From NCBI RefSeq assembly GCF_026745355.1, contig NC_079206.1:41897036-41961035 (forward strand): DNA of 64,000 nucleotides. Direction: 5' to 3'. Source of the stretch: Beta vulgaris subsp. vulgaris (Eukaryota > Streptophyta > Magnoliopsida > Caryophyllales > Amaranthaceae). Made by a program: the position numbers and the translations under genes. The notes under the pieces were generated by a model. The model was not told where the DNA came from, searched no databases, and was given only the letters and a program-made list of their open reading frames with translations. Shown here one piece after another: positions 45,307-58,826 of the stretch (position 1 is its first letter; the number at the start of each line of letters is the position of its first letter).

Positions 45307-47098
45307 TAATCCATGTGACAAGTAGAATAAAATCAGGAAAAAGTCATGGTTGTAGCATATTCCATAGGTTTAGTTCATAAATATGTTCATAGAAAAATAA
45401 GACCTAAGAACGGTACCTCACAATCTGACAGTTGGGGGTCATTAGAAGCTTGCCCATTTCAGTCACTAGTTGGATGTTGATCGCTAGATGCATCCCTTGG
45501 TATTGTACCACTTGTAAAATCAGGAATCACAAGGTCTACTCCTGGATTAGTGGCTTGAATTTGAGAAAAAATGACAGGTGCCACTCTTGGTGCTAGTTTT
45601 TGCACCAATTGAGTCTCCATGTTTTGTAAAAACTCCTGTGGAAATATGAAACCTGGATGTTTATCCTTTTTTATCAAATCAGTCTTCGTTACACCTCTTC
45701 CATAAAGGCGTACACGATTTTTGCGTCTAGGATCGTGTATGACTTCAGAATAATGATCCTTAACGTCACCATCTTCTCTGTTTTCACTTTGTAAAGCATC
45801 CATCTTGGCCTATTCAAGGAAGATTAAGGTACTACATGTATTAAGTTAAGTCAGAAAATATGCAAATAAATAACATGCTAACTCACAATACTTGGATATT
45901 GATTTCTCGTTGTTGGTGAGGTATGTCTTTTCAGGATTTCTTTTCCTTGATTCTTTTTAAACCGTTTCTTGTGAAGGCTCTTACTTATCCGGATCCTCTT
46001 GTTGCTTTAGAGATACAAACTAGTAGTGCAATAACTTTCTAAGAGTATGCAAGGATGGAACAATAAGAACTATAAATAAAAATACTGAGTTGTTACCAAC
46101 TTATGATGTAACATTGCGTATGACTTCGGACCCATAGTATGCATATCATCTAGTGATCCATGATTGCCTTTATTAATTTTTGGTTCGTTTTGTAATAGAA
46201 AAAAAAAGTTAACATACAATTTCAACAGTAAACGAAAAAAATTACATAGAGAATAAAATCATATACCTCGATTAGTGAACAATTCCCGTATTTCCAAAAG
46301 ATCTTTCAATTGGGAACCGGAAACTATTTTCAGATTATTTTCCCACCTTTTCTCATCAGTTTCATGTGCATAGTAGTGCTTTTGCTTTACCCTACATTTA
46401 TGACAATGCCAACTTGCATTGATAGATTCGAAAATCAATTTTTTGCCTTGATCAAGAACCGTGTACTTTTCCTAACCGAAGAATGAATGAGCTTAATTTA
46501 ATAGTAGTATATAAGATATTCAGTCCAATGAATGAGGTCAATTAGTATTATATTATGGTATTCGGTCCAATGAATGAGCGTACATTGGAAAGAAACAATG
46601 AAAGGAACATAACAAAACATAATTCCATAATTTGTCAAGTGTGGGCAAATGTTTGAAGTTTATATAGTTAATGACAAACAGTGCAAGGACAAGAAATTTG
46701 GTTCCCTTATGCTTTAATAGCAAAAGCCTTACTAATGTATTCCTGAACTCCTTCTTCATATTCATCGCTCCATCTTTGAAGCATCAACTACTTTTTATCT
46801 ATGTTATCCATTTTGTTCCTTAATCGTATGTCGCAAACCAGAACATTAAGTTAACATCCAATTTTAAAAAAATGTTAATATAAACTTTGAAATAAAGTAG
46901 GTTATTTTAAGTAAAAATATGGTTAGTAACTTACAAGACACTTTTACTTTTGTCTTAATGCTCTGTTTTAGGTAAAAAATTAATTTAGATGTGAAATAAA
47001 GTATAGGTTTTGTTATTATTTTAATCCATTTGACAACTAAAGCAGATAATCCATGTGACAATTAGAATAAAATTTGGAAAAAGTCATGGTTGTAGCAT
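45307..47098. repeat. 52-bp direct repeats around the T6 exons
   Basis: 45307-45358 and 47047-47098 agree at about 49 of 52 positions (TAATCCATGTGACA, then GGAAAAAGTCATGGTTGTAG). They are about 1.74 kb apart with the transposase exons between them. Confidence 0.8.
45459..46470 (-). pseudogene. T6: minus-strand Transposase_24-type transposase remnant
   Basis: Exon-like pieces read right to left. 46470-46267 gives LIFESINASWHCHKCRVKQK then HYYAHETDEKRWEN, the Transposase_24 N-terminal pattern. 46015-45896 is basic (SKSLHKKRFKKNQGKE). 45803-45459 gives RRKNRVRLYGRGVTKTDLIK then FPQEFLQNMETQLVQKLAPR, the C-terminal region common in Ptta/En/Spm proteins. GT/AG signals are plausible. Element ends are not identified, and this copy is in opposite orientation to T2 and T3. 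Confidence 0.7.
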
Positions 47099-47099
47099 G

Positions 47100-50000
47100 T
47101 ATTACTTATAGTCTGCAAAATCTATGAAAAAAAAAACTCAAAATAAGGGTTGCAGATTTAGATAGCTACGTTATTGAAATGTAGTGCTGAAACTCTTATC
47201 TTGTGTGTTTCAACTCCACTATCCCTAAACATAAGTATTCAAGCATTAAGACAGTAGGCATGTATCATATTATTGACTCCTATGAAATGAATAGCAGCAA
47301 CCACCTTCATAAATATATAAGTTACACGCACTAAAGAGCATTTCTGAATCTGTTTTTCTTTTTCATACTCCTAAAGTGCGGGAGATATTGAATATTATAA
47401 GAGAAGATTTTAAAGACCAGATCCATAATTTTAATAAGCAAAATTTTAAACCAAAAACAATAATAGGCAGGAACAATCAATAATTGGTGTTAAGTTCATC
47501 TACGAAACAAAAACTATAGCTTTAAAGTAGTAAGAGTTAATTGTCTACACTAGAGATAGGAAGCAAAACCTATTGTTATGACTTGTCTCATTGACAATGG
47601 GATACATACCACATAATCTAAAACTAACTCAAATCCTAGACAGAGTACTTCATGCCTTATTCTAATAGTTATAGGCACCAATCTGAAAATCACTTAGAAA
47701 AAATTCAAACAGGCAGAGCACCAATATTCACTATTATGATACTTTATATATTTTGGACCGGCAACATAACAAAAATTAATTCAGTTGCGTAAGATAGGGA
47801 CCCAAATTCTAGTGTGGTCTAGGGCCTTCTAGTGCATTCTAGTTTATCTTAGCAATGGTTTTGTAACGTTAAATCCACCAAAACTTGCCTCTTCATTTAC
47901 CACCATTAACCCTCATGAACCCACCTTAATACACCTTAAACCTTTGCTTAATGATGTGAATAATCACATTGTTTTACTGCACTTTAACCACCTCAATAAT
48001 GCTAGAAAAAAGTCGGAAAATTTGTGGATAACAATGAACACCTACTTTTCTTCTCTCTTTCACGGGGAATGGGTGGGGTTAGGGATTCGGAATTCAAAAT
48101 TTTTTAATCAAGCATGTCTAATGAAAAAGGTATGTTACATTTACAAAAATCCACAACTTGTTCTAGCAAAAAGTGTATTTGAACCACAACTCTAACATTC
48201 TACAACTGAAATTCCAAGAACATAATCCAAATCATGGGGAAGTCGACGACTTCAGAATGCGGAACAAACATTGCTTCAAAAATGTGGCTGGTAGATAGGA
48301 AATGGGCAATGTTACAGCTGCAAATGTAAAATGGTTAAACAACTACTCCAGTATACAGAGACAACATCCCACTCCTGGAAGTAGCCTACTAAAATAACAA
48401 ACCTCATTCTGCCTAATCGACAGTGGAACTTAAACAACATTCATGGACTGTTTGGCCTTTAAGTGCCCAAATGATCAAAAGCATGGAACTCACTTAACAA
48501 TACCACAAGGGACTTTTCTTATAGGCTGGGTACCGCATCAGGCGAATGTACTACAAAATCAGGTTACAACTTCATTTTAAACCAACATAAAAAATAAATC
48601 TATAGCATGACATATCCAAATTATATCAAGGTATTTCGTATCATTTGGAGTTCGAACATCCTGCCAAAATGAAAACTTTTTGTATAGATACTCTGGCATA
48701 ACAGTATAACATAAACAACTAACCTACAACACGGGAACACACTACTTACTTATCAATGTCCGATATGCAACAGAGACAGGGAAGACTTACAACAATTTTT
48801 TTTTTTTTTTTGCGTTCTGGCCATATGGGCCTGGGACGCTGGTGGCCATCATATAAATTCAAGAAAATGGACACATCACTTTTAAGGATTGAATTACAAA
48901 TTGAATTCTCTATTATCAAAAGAAGGATGGAACTCAAAGAATTCAGCTACCAATGTTTGTAGCAATTTTGTGGGGATATGGGAAACGAAGAATGACCTTA
49001 TTTTCAGGCAGAGGCAAGCGAACATAGAAGAGGTCAGACAACGAGTGGAGGATGCTATGGGAAAACACTCATCTTTTAACTATTGCGCTGGAAAAAAAAT
49101 AAAGCACCATAGATATTCCCAGCAAATATAATGCAGGAGGTGGAACAAGCTCATATCATGTAAGATATCAATAATCACTAGTACAAGGTAACAAAACCTA
49201 CTTTATTTTGCCGCTAAAATAAATTTCCTAAAATATAAAACTCCAAGAACGATTGATTGAAGAACATACCTTATGAAGCTCAACTAATGATCCAACATTT
49301 CCCCTCTTTGTTAGGTTTTCTTGAATAATAACTGTAACTCGTAAATGTAATACTATAATATTAGGGAATTTCCAGAAATCGATTGAAGAATTTCCAGAAT
49401 TCACGAAATTTAAGAAAGTACCTTTATTTTGGAGCTTAACTGGGTTTTGTGACTTTTGAAGGATTTCCATAATTCCTGAAATAGAAGAACGCACCTTTGA
49501 AGTTCGATTAGTATTCGAAATTTTGCCTCTTTGCTTGTTTTTCTTGAATTTCACATCTATGCTCGGGTTCTCTTTATTAATTTTGCCTACTTGCTGCGTT
49601 GAAGACCTGAAGTTTGCAGATATACATGGATGCGGGAAGAAATTTGGAATAATACTAAAGGAAATCTCGTCATTTCTCCCTCTTCCTTTTAGTACATAAT
49701 CGGGTGAATTCAGTTCCTGCTTTTACTTCGTAGGAGAGATTTGGGATCGGAGATTGATATGTGTTGGCAAACTTGCAATTAACAGGGTTTTTTAGGTTGT
49801 GATCTCGATGTCAGTTACCTGAGTAAATGGGTTTCCTTATTCTAGGAAGATAAGGCGTTGTTCGATGTCGTAAGACCTTTTATATTCATTTATGCTAAAA
49901 CCCTTATGTTTCACATGTAACATGTTAGACTGAAATATCAGGATTAGGATTACTATCCTTGCACAAACGCTTGAAATCAAGAATTTATAGCATGAAGGCT

Positions 50001-53000
50001 ACCACTTAGAACATTCAAAATCCTTTTAGTCTGTGGTGTTTAGCTATTTGGGGTAAGGCGAACACGAGTGGAGAGGGGCTCCCTATACAACAAGATGAAT
50101 GTTTCTAAACTGATGGAGGTCATCACCCTACCATTTAATTATTATGCTTGCAAGCCTTCACTAGGATGTGTCCCTTATTCATTGTTTGTTGGGCTTCACC
50201 CACCAAACGAGGGTTCGAAAGGAGATCACCCATCCTCCATGGGTTTTTGTTGTTGTTCATAGTGTACCTTATTTGGTACCGGCCTTTACCCATTATTTAC
50301 TTGGTCCCATTATTTATTTGCACAAAATATTGGAACGTACAGTTCATAAATACCATTCGTATTTCAAATAAATCATATTCATCCATGGAGAGGAAGATAA
50401 ATCACAACTACTAAAGTATTTCCAATCACTTGCAATACTTGAATCTTCTTTTGAAATCTTTCATTTTACATCAACCAATTCCAAATAATATTTCAAAATT
50501 AAAGTTAGAAATAAATAATCAAAGATGTACTGCTTGTGAAGTGCATATAGGAACTTAGTGGGCACATTTTAACTTTATTCAAAGGGTTGAGTTAACTTGG
50601 ACATGCGAAACTTTTGTAAAAAAAAAAATAACTTTTGTCATAACGCTACTCAAAGGTGCAATACCCGCTCCATAACATATAATGAGCAACTCGCTCCAAA
50701 AATGTTGTTCACTTTCCCCAATAAACAATAACTACATCATAATACATATTCTCTCAATAATACAAACTTATATTTTTCAAAAGTGTATCAACGACTTAAA
50801 CTTATGTCCGTAAATTAATATAAAACGAAACAGAGTTGAAATGTAATTAACATATTCATTATACCTGAACCTTGATAATTTATTATAACTCAAAATTAAA
50901 TCTCAAAATATCTTATTAGCTCAAATATTGTTTTTTTTAAAGAAAGTAATATAGATAAAGCGTATTCGAAAACAAATGTCTTTCCGCAGTCGAACTCGTA
51001 AAATAGTCAAAATGTTAGATATGCTTTTCAAAGACTTCTAAGATAACTATTATCGAGACACAACTCTAAGTTCGTACAATTAACTTGTAATATTTAAGTT
51101 GTAGGCTATAAGATATCCCCTATCACGTTTTGGTAATTTCCCTTCGTCCTAACAGTTTCTCTTTATACTTGGACTTCCTTCTTTCACTTCTAGCAACTAA
51201 ACTATAGCATTTCAGAATTCTCATGATATGAGTTTCCCCTTAAAGGTTTTCTTATCCCTAATACATGAACTCTCATTGCCAGAATATAACTTTATTACAT
51301 TATGATCAATCACCTACAATTACTATGGCAAGTCAAAATATCCCACTCCATATTTCCATGTCATAATTAAATATTCTATGATGCAATTTTTCCACTACCT
51401 GAACTTTAGTATTTCCCAATACTTAAACTCGTTGTCCTGATCCTTCTTAAATTTATAATTCGCAACCATACGTCCCATGTATTTGTACTCAAAGATTATA
51501 TTAGTTTTAACACCATATTTAGAGTATTATCATTATATAACTTTAATTACCAAGCTCTTTAGTATCTAGATTTATTTTTTTCCCCAAACTTCCATTTCTA
51601 TTTAACCTTTGAAATTCACATCCAAGTTACTATTTCCTAACTATCTACTCTAAGTCCATCACATAACATCTTCATTCTTAGTTAGAACCTGACAACAATT
51701 ACTTCATCCTACAATTATGACATCATAGATCTTCATTCTCATATAACCAAGCTCCGTATTATTTCCAGAGTTATCTTCGGGTGATACCATTCAGCCTTGT
51801 TTATACGCCCTAAGTAAATCTTAGGGTTGTTGTCTACTTCTAATAATACCCTCAAAGCGACAATTCTATTTCTTAAACAGAACTTCACAAGTACCCATCT
51901 CACACCAAACTCATTCTAACTTAGATTCCAAACTCCATTAAACATAATTCTTCTATGGTATTTTGTGAAGATATAAATTGTTTCACAAGAATCAATACTT
52001 GTGTGTTTCCGAACTTAATTCGGAAAATAATATTCATTACATTGACCAAAATTTGAGAGACTTTTTCTATGAGAACTTCTTCATACAAATTTAATTAGGA
52101 CTAAAGATCCTCCCCGTCATTAATAAAACTAGATTAACCTGATTTTTAATTTCACTAGTCCATATTTTCTCATAACTCAAATTTATAAATATCAAAATTC
52201 ATGATCATATCTAATAAAAATTTCAAACCATAATAAAGAGTCTTCCATACTTTAAGAATCCCATATACAACTTTTATCACAAATATTTTGACAATTGTCT
52301 TATACCTGAAATTATATATCAACATTGTTTATCATATACTACAGATTCTTGCTTTAATTCTCATAGCCACACTTTCATCTAAAAGATTAACTTACAAAGT
52401 AGAAGAAAATCTATTATCAATTCGATGTGGAAAACAAGTAGATTTGATAATGACACACATTTACATTCTCAACGGATTCAACTACCTCCAAACAACTCTT
52501 CATACTCGAAAGTTCACTCAATACAAGTCATCATATATCTAACTTTCGATCATAGCTTAAAAACAAACATGTAGTCAACAACTCTTGTGTACACACAAAT
52601 AACACTTTGAATAATTTTGTATTTATATAAGGCTTATTAAGGTCAAAATATGAAATTGCATGAAACATAGTTATAGGTTCATAGGTGGACACACATGTGT
52701 CTACCTTGAAACGATTCCCAATAAATCGACATTTGGATCACCAACGTAACTATAGCTTGAACTGTAGAAATTATCTCCATGTACATACTCCAACAACGAC
52801 CTCAAAAAAAAACAATTAATATCCATCCTCCCAACAATTCAAATAAGGAAACTAACTTCTTATAGTTTCTAAATTCTTTCATTAACAAATCGGAAACTCA
52901 TACAATTAAACCATTCCTCTAAACTAACTCGTGCCATCAATTTCACATTCTAATTCATTAAACCCAAGATTAATTCATACAGAATATTATCAAACATAAT

Positions 53001-53286
53001 TTATAAAAATCAGATTTATATAAAGTAACTTAAAGGATCAATATATATTTTGTAACTTTCAATCCATTAAATTACAAGGGAAAGAGTCAGTCTTTTACTA
53101 AAACATACTACCACAAACTGATTTTGCGATTGAACTAAATGGAATAGCAAGTGAAATCAATGTTGATTTCAAAAATAAGTTTCAATCTAATAATTCAACA
53201 AAAGTTCTAATCTTTAAACTCAATAACCCAAATGCTACTAATTTCAACCCCATTAACTGATTTATTATAACTAAATTTTATACCTG
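47100..53286. other. AT-rich sequence, no recognisable gene or element
   Basis: Scattered short ORFs (for example 47944-48195, 49554-49228 on minus, 50068-50262) show no motif I know. A 16-18 base T run is at about 48797. Codon texture is random and stops are frequent. Confidence 0.5.
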
Positions 53287-53413
53287 CATCCGACACCAAC
53301 GCATAGCAGCAGCAACGACATAATTCTGACAAAGCTCAACAACAACACAATACCATCACACCATAACAACATCCGACACCAACGCATAGCAGCAGCAAGG
53401 ACATAATTCCGAC
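53287..53413. repeat. 44-bp direct repeat pair
   Basis: 53287-53330 and 53370-53413 (CATCCGACACCAACGCATAG, then CAGCAGCAACGACATAATT) agree at about 42 of 44 positions. Confidence 0.85.
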
Positions 53414-53569
53414 GACTAAAATGAATGTGCAACATCTATGCAGAGAAACAACAACGTAGTAGCTCACATGAACAATAACAACATATGACAGCTGTTATGT
53501 AGTGCTAGACTCGTAAATTAATACTATTATCCCCAACATTAGGTTTTAAATAGGAGACTTGTGGAACAA

Positions 53570-54115
53570 TGTCAGGACCCAAAAACTCGAACCTGAGCTC
53601 CGCCTTCAGACCTGCAAAAAGTGACCTACCCTAGAGGTTTGGGTGGTATTTCCTCCTACGAAGATTAATTCACTTATCAGTATTGCAAAGGAAACTTTTA
53701 GAGAGAGAAAGTAGAGAGAGAGAATTTATGGCAGAATAATAGTACCCTGCCCTAAAAACGCACCTTTCCCCTGATTTCAAGGACTATTTATAGTGTTTAA
53801 AAAAATTGTTGTACCTTGATGTCACCCTAATTTGAGAGCATCTAATTGGCTAAGCAGTAATATTATGACATGTGGCGATCATTGATTGGACAATACACAT
53901 CATCCATTCTATAAAGATGTCCTTTGCTTTTACTGGGCCTAAGTACAGATTAGGCCAGAAGAGGGCTAGTACAACCTTCTTTATCCTAAAAAGTGTACTT
54001 TAGGCGATGTACCTTTCTGGGACATGTACTTGACTGCAGCAGCAAAGTGCCACGTTTAGGGTGGCAATGGAGCCACGTGTCTCATTTATAGCCGTTGATA
54101 TTTTAGGCTACAACA
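53570..54115 (-). repeat. Element E 3' LTR
   Basis: The minus strand starts TGTTGTAGCCTAAAATATCA after a purine-rich AAGGAGAAA and ends TTTTTGGGTCCTGACA, about 546 bp with TG...CA ends. A TATA box CTATAAATAG is at 53783-53793. No second copy is in the window. Confidence 0.7.
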
Positions 54116-54308
54116 TTTCTCCTTAAAAGAGGATTTTTACCATTTAGGCACTCAGACGGTTGGAATTCTCTTTTAACCGACGGATACTGCCCTATCTTTT
54201 TAAAGATGAAAAGGGCGCCATTTTTGCCGGTCTCAATAGGTCAACCCTCAAGGGTTTTTGGGGTGCAAAGGTTACTTTACCAGAGGGGGAGGTCATTTTT
54301 ACATCTTT

Positions 54309-54319
54309 GTAAATATAAC
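54309..54319 (+). promoter_or_regulatory. Possible TATA box of the element E antisense gene
   Basis: GTAAATATAAC lies about 220 bp before the ATG at 54537. Prediction only. Confidence 0.35.
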
Positions 54320-54397
54320 CCCTTATCCATTTTTTTAGAGAGAGAGACTCTGCTCAATTTTTCACTGACTTTTAGAGAGAGAGAGAGAGAGCCTTCG

Positions 54398-54457
54398 TCC
54401 AAGATCTCGTTAAGTTTTCTCAATCTATCCAAGGTCTCGTTAAGTTTTCTCAATCCG
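54398..54457 (+). repeat. 30-bp tandem duplication in the leader
   Basis: Two units of TCCAAGATCTCGTTAAGTTT then TCTCAATCTA. It lies in the presumed 5' UTR of the antisense gene. Confidence 0.9.
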
Positions 54458-54536
54458 TCCAAGTAATTCAACATGTATCCCTCTCTTCTGTTAGTTCTTA
54501 TTTTGTGATTTTTTTTCTCATTCTTTTTAAGAAAAA

Positions 54537-57500
54537 ATGGATTCGTCCTCTTCATTCAACACAACCGGTCGCTTAAGGGTTGGTCTTAACCCTAGAACAG
54601 AGAGCCTTTCTCCTTCGGCAAATTCTAGAGTTGGGCCTATTCTTGTCGGTCATGCATTTTATTTTTATGTACATTGACGACAAAGTCAGACGACCTAGTC
54701 TTTACCTATGCAGGGTAATCTGGCGCGCGTCAAGCAAACAGCTTGTATTAGAAAAGGGGCGAATCTCCCGGCCTCTAGCTCAGAAATGGAGGCATCAACA
54801 GGTCGAATCCCTGCTGGTGGGAGCGCGAAGTTCTAAGCGCCCGGCTAGCGAACAAAACCTCTTCTCCTGAAAACTTCCAGGAGGAGAGAATCAATGAGAG
54901 ACCTTCGAAGGCTAGGCCGTCCGAACAAGGTATGACGATGGATGGGACCAACGAAGTTGAGGTTTCCTCCAACCCGTCCTACGACGCAGAGGAGCCTTCC
55001 ACTACATCTTTCGAAATTAGACGCTGCCTAGGCCCTCTATCAGATCCTAGGTTCATCTTGGCCGACAAAAGTTGGCTTGGACGGGTAGGCCCAGACCTTA
55101 AACACTTTTCCTCGACCATACCTATGCCGGGGTACCGCTTTGTTCTTCCTAACCGGCAGGATACTATACTTAGTGCCCCATCTGGCCATTTCGCTGTCTA
55201 TCGACTGACTTTGGATGCATGGTTATGATTTCCCTTGCATCCATTTATAAGTCGACTTCTTCAACATTACAGCATCGGCCACAACCATCTTGCCCCAAAT
55301 TCCTGGCAAAACATCTTGACTTTCTTGGCCATTTGCGAGCTGAAAGGTATTGCCCCTTCATTGGCCGCCTTTACCCAGATACGCTACGTATCTAAGGTTC
55401 CCAAAACCGTGGACGGATCCTGGTTCAGTGTATGCAACTGTCATGGCTTCTAGACATCTTGGGACAAGAGGTCCAAGATGCATGCCTGGAAGGCAGAATT
55501 CCTGTTCGTCTAAGCCCCTAACGAAATCGTGGCTAGACGATACCGGTATTTTAGCCGGGCTACTACCAATATTGGACGAACAATGTCCTTCTTAGAGCTG
55601 GAGGACGATTCAGCTGAGGAGATGATGGAATACTTCAGAATATCGGAGTATTCCACTCCAAACAATTCTTCCTTTAAAGATCCGTCCAAGTGGATTCCCT
55701 TTAAGGAGATGTTTTAAACTGATAACTTCCTCATTGCCGCAGGCTTGCGGCATGCCGAGGATAGAGGTATACTTCTGTTTTTTCCAAGTAATTGTCCTCG
55801 TTCAATGATTATAATTATCTAATCAATGTATTTCTTCTTGTGCAACCTATACTAGAGCTGTCTTGAAGAAATCTTGGACAGGAGACATCAGTATGTCTGA
55901 ATTCACAAACCCTTTATGGAAGGAGTAGAGTAAGTCCCGCTTTGAAAAGAGGACGGACACCTTGGTAAGTAAAAAAAAAATTTTGTTTGGCCGGCTTCTT
56001 TCTTGGATGAACCCTTCTCTTGTACGAAAGGCGTTCAAGAAACATCAGGCTGGTCTCCCTTAACCCATGGGGCTCGTCCGAGGAATCAACATGTTGGTTT
56101 TCTTGACGAGCCATAACATCTGGACGCTACCTGCTTCGAAAAGGAAGGCGACCAAACTATATGTGGCCGGCTTCGTTCTCTTGCAGGACCACGTCCTAAG
56201 AATCAATATAAATATTGATTTCCTGGACGGGCTCTTTCATATGGACGCTCGCAGCTTCTAAGAGAAAGGCGGCCAATCCTTTGGTGGCCGGTTTTCTTCC
56301 TGGGGAAGGCGTTGTCCATAACGTTTTTGAACTTCCTTAGACGAACTCTCACCAGCTAGAAAGAATTCGACGACGGTCACCCTCTTTGGCAGGGCATCGT
56401 CCAGGGACCAACTTTGTTGGATCTTGCCGATCTCCTTCTTCAAGCAAGCCCCGTCCTAACTGGATTTTTGTTATTCTTAGGATGATTCCTTTTTCTCTTG
56501 ACGCTTACATATGTAACTTGTCTTTTTTAAGAAAAACGCTCCAACGTCTAAAGCGTTGGCAGAGAAGGCGGCCACAAAGAAGAGGACGACCACTACAGGA
56601 GAAGCTCCTCCTCCAAAAAAAATCTAAGGGCTTCACGACAAAGAAGAAGAAGGTTGATCGGCCTTCTCTGCTGAAGATCGAAATTCCTCCTTCTATTGAG
56701 GAGACGGCCATGGTCCCCTATATTGCTGAAACGGGTTTGACACCCCCCCATTACCATTGAGCAACGGGACGTGGTTGTGATTCTAGACGAGGTCGAAGGG
56801 GCCGAAAAACTAAATTCTCAGCCAGACGCGGCTATGGACGGCTCGACTTTTTACGGGCCAGTAGCGGGGCTAGTATCACGGATGCCCCCAACTTATTGAT
56901 CGGCCTCTCGATCTTCTGGTGAGTCTTATTACTCTAACATTGTTAGGACTTTACGCGTTGGCGAGCGTTTGATGAATCCGTCCAACAAAATAGCCGTCGT
57001 CATACCTGTCATAAATACTGAGTAATCTACCATTTCAGATAAAGGCAAAGGAGCAGCTGAAGCAGCTCATGATGGTTCTCCGACTCTATTGGACGATGAC
57101 TCCTCGACCGCTACGGGAGAAGCTCAAACAGGGGCTCTTCAAATGCCTTCCTGAGCCTTACATTAAAGGCTGAAGGGGCGCTTCATCTGCACATGTAGGC
57201 TTCATGTCTCAACTAGCTGCTGAGGTATGGTCTTTATTTTTCTGTCGTCTTTCTTTCATTCTTGTCAATTTGATATCTTTTATGATCGTCCTAACATCCT
57301 TTGACCTTCCCTTTTCAGCTATTCGGTCGCAGCATAATAACAGAAGACTGGGCAAGATTGCTCAGAAAAGAGAACAAGCAACTCGTCCGGGATGCTACAA
57401 ATGTTGGGGACAAGGCTCCAGTTGCCATGGCCGAGTAGGAGATACTGCATCACCAGTCGAGAGAAGCTTGGGAGAAGCGTTCAGCCGAGCTGGAATCAGC

Positions 57501-57939
57501 GAATAAAACATATCTCCTCCGGCTGACTGAACTTCTGGACGAGAAGGCTGCCCTTGAGCTGGCTCTCAAGGACGAAAGGAACACGGCCCTCCTGACGGCC
57601 GTTGAGCTCCGGAGAGAGAATTGCTATCTCCGAGCGAAAAATCGTGAGATGAAGAAGGAGGTCATTGAGGCCTTTGAGTGGGCCAAGGAGGCTCTGAGTG
57701 AGGTGATAGATACCTCTAAAACTTGGGCTGTGAAGGCATTTGAAATGCTGGCCGAAGCTGACGACGTTCCCAGATACGAACGTCGTCTAGACTTTCAGGA
57801 AAGCCTTCACAAAGCCACTATGGCCGGGGAGGAGCTTCCAATCTTTCAGGAGTCCTCGGACGATGAAGAAGAGGGGGAGGCAGCCGATCCAAAGACTCAA
57901 GCCAATGACACCAACGATCCTCCTAAGCCGAACGCTTAA
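54537..57939 (+). pseudogene. Element E antisense ORF (gypsy-type extra ORF, Transposase_28-like)
   Basis: The start is MDSSSSFNTTGRLRVGLNPR at 54537. The next piece (54932-55228) has SNPSYDAEEPSTTSFEIRRC. After a shift, the conserved region reads FPLHPFISRLLQHY, GHNHLAPNSWQNILTFLAIC and SLAAFTQIRYVSKV at 55228-55440, matching the plant gypsy-type transposon family. Later pieces near 55529-55717 and 56386-56760 are less clear. The end (57649-57939) is a coiled coil, KKEVIEAFEWAKEALSEVID, with an acidic tail SSDDEEEGEAADPK. Stops and probable introns interrupt it. Orientation is opposite to element E's pol. Confidence 0.75.
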
Positions 57940-58826
57940 TTTTGTTTCTGCTAAATCTTGGCCGCAGGATTTTTGTACTTAGCGTAGTTTTTTTTCTTCT
58001 CTATAGCCTAGGTTGTAATCTTCCACAGACTTTTATAATGTAATCTCTTTTTTTCACTTATTGTCTCTTGCTTTCAACTTGCTCAAACTTTTCACAATCC
58101 TATACCAACTTGGTTAACTTTGAATTATTATGAATGAATTGTTCTAGACGAAGAGAGTTATAACTTTAACGCGTTCAATCAATGGATGAATTAAATCCAA
58201 ACATTATTTGAACAAGTGCCAAAGATGTTCGGCCTGAAATGTCAGAGTTATTAGTCAGAACTCGCACAAGGGCTTGTTCCTTAGTACAAGGATGATTTGC
58301 TACTTGCTATAATGTATTTACTATGTGTTGGTTCCCTCCCCCCTTCTTGGACGAAGAGAATTGGGAAAATTCTTCATTCCGAGAAGGATAACAACCATGC
58401 TTGATAGTTATATACTTTGCAAAGCAGAATAATCTAGAATTGTGACAATCCGTCCATCCTTGTTTTTGTTTGTAATAACTTATTCCTTTACTAAGGTGGT
58501 TATTACTGTGAGTGGCCTTTGGACAGAAAGTAAGACCCGCTTAATTTCGGCCGCCTCCGTTTAGGAGATTGATGTTAGCCGATCTCCTAATAGAGGTGTT
58601 TTTGTTTTGTTGTTCTTTATTGAAAATTTTGTTCTAGACCACCGTTTTGGCCGGTGATAGGATGCCCCTAATCAAATAGTAAGGCATAACAATAAAGAGA
58701 CAGTCATAAAGCGAAAGTAAATTTGTATTATATGAATTTTGCTTGGCTGAGAGCCAAGGTACATGTATACATTTCTACTTTTTCATTAATGTGCTATGGC
58801 ACTTTGTTATCAGGAAGCTACAACTT
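57940..58826. other. Spacer between antisense ORF and integrase of element E
   Basis: No ORF recognised. In other Tat elements this spacer carries tandem arrays; none is obvious here. Confidence 0.5.

Noticed and set aside
47944..48195. 83-codon plus ORF as a gene
   Set aside because: No motif, AT-rich, no supporting context.
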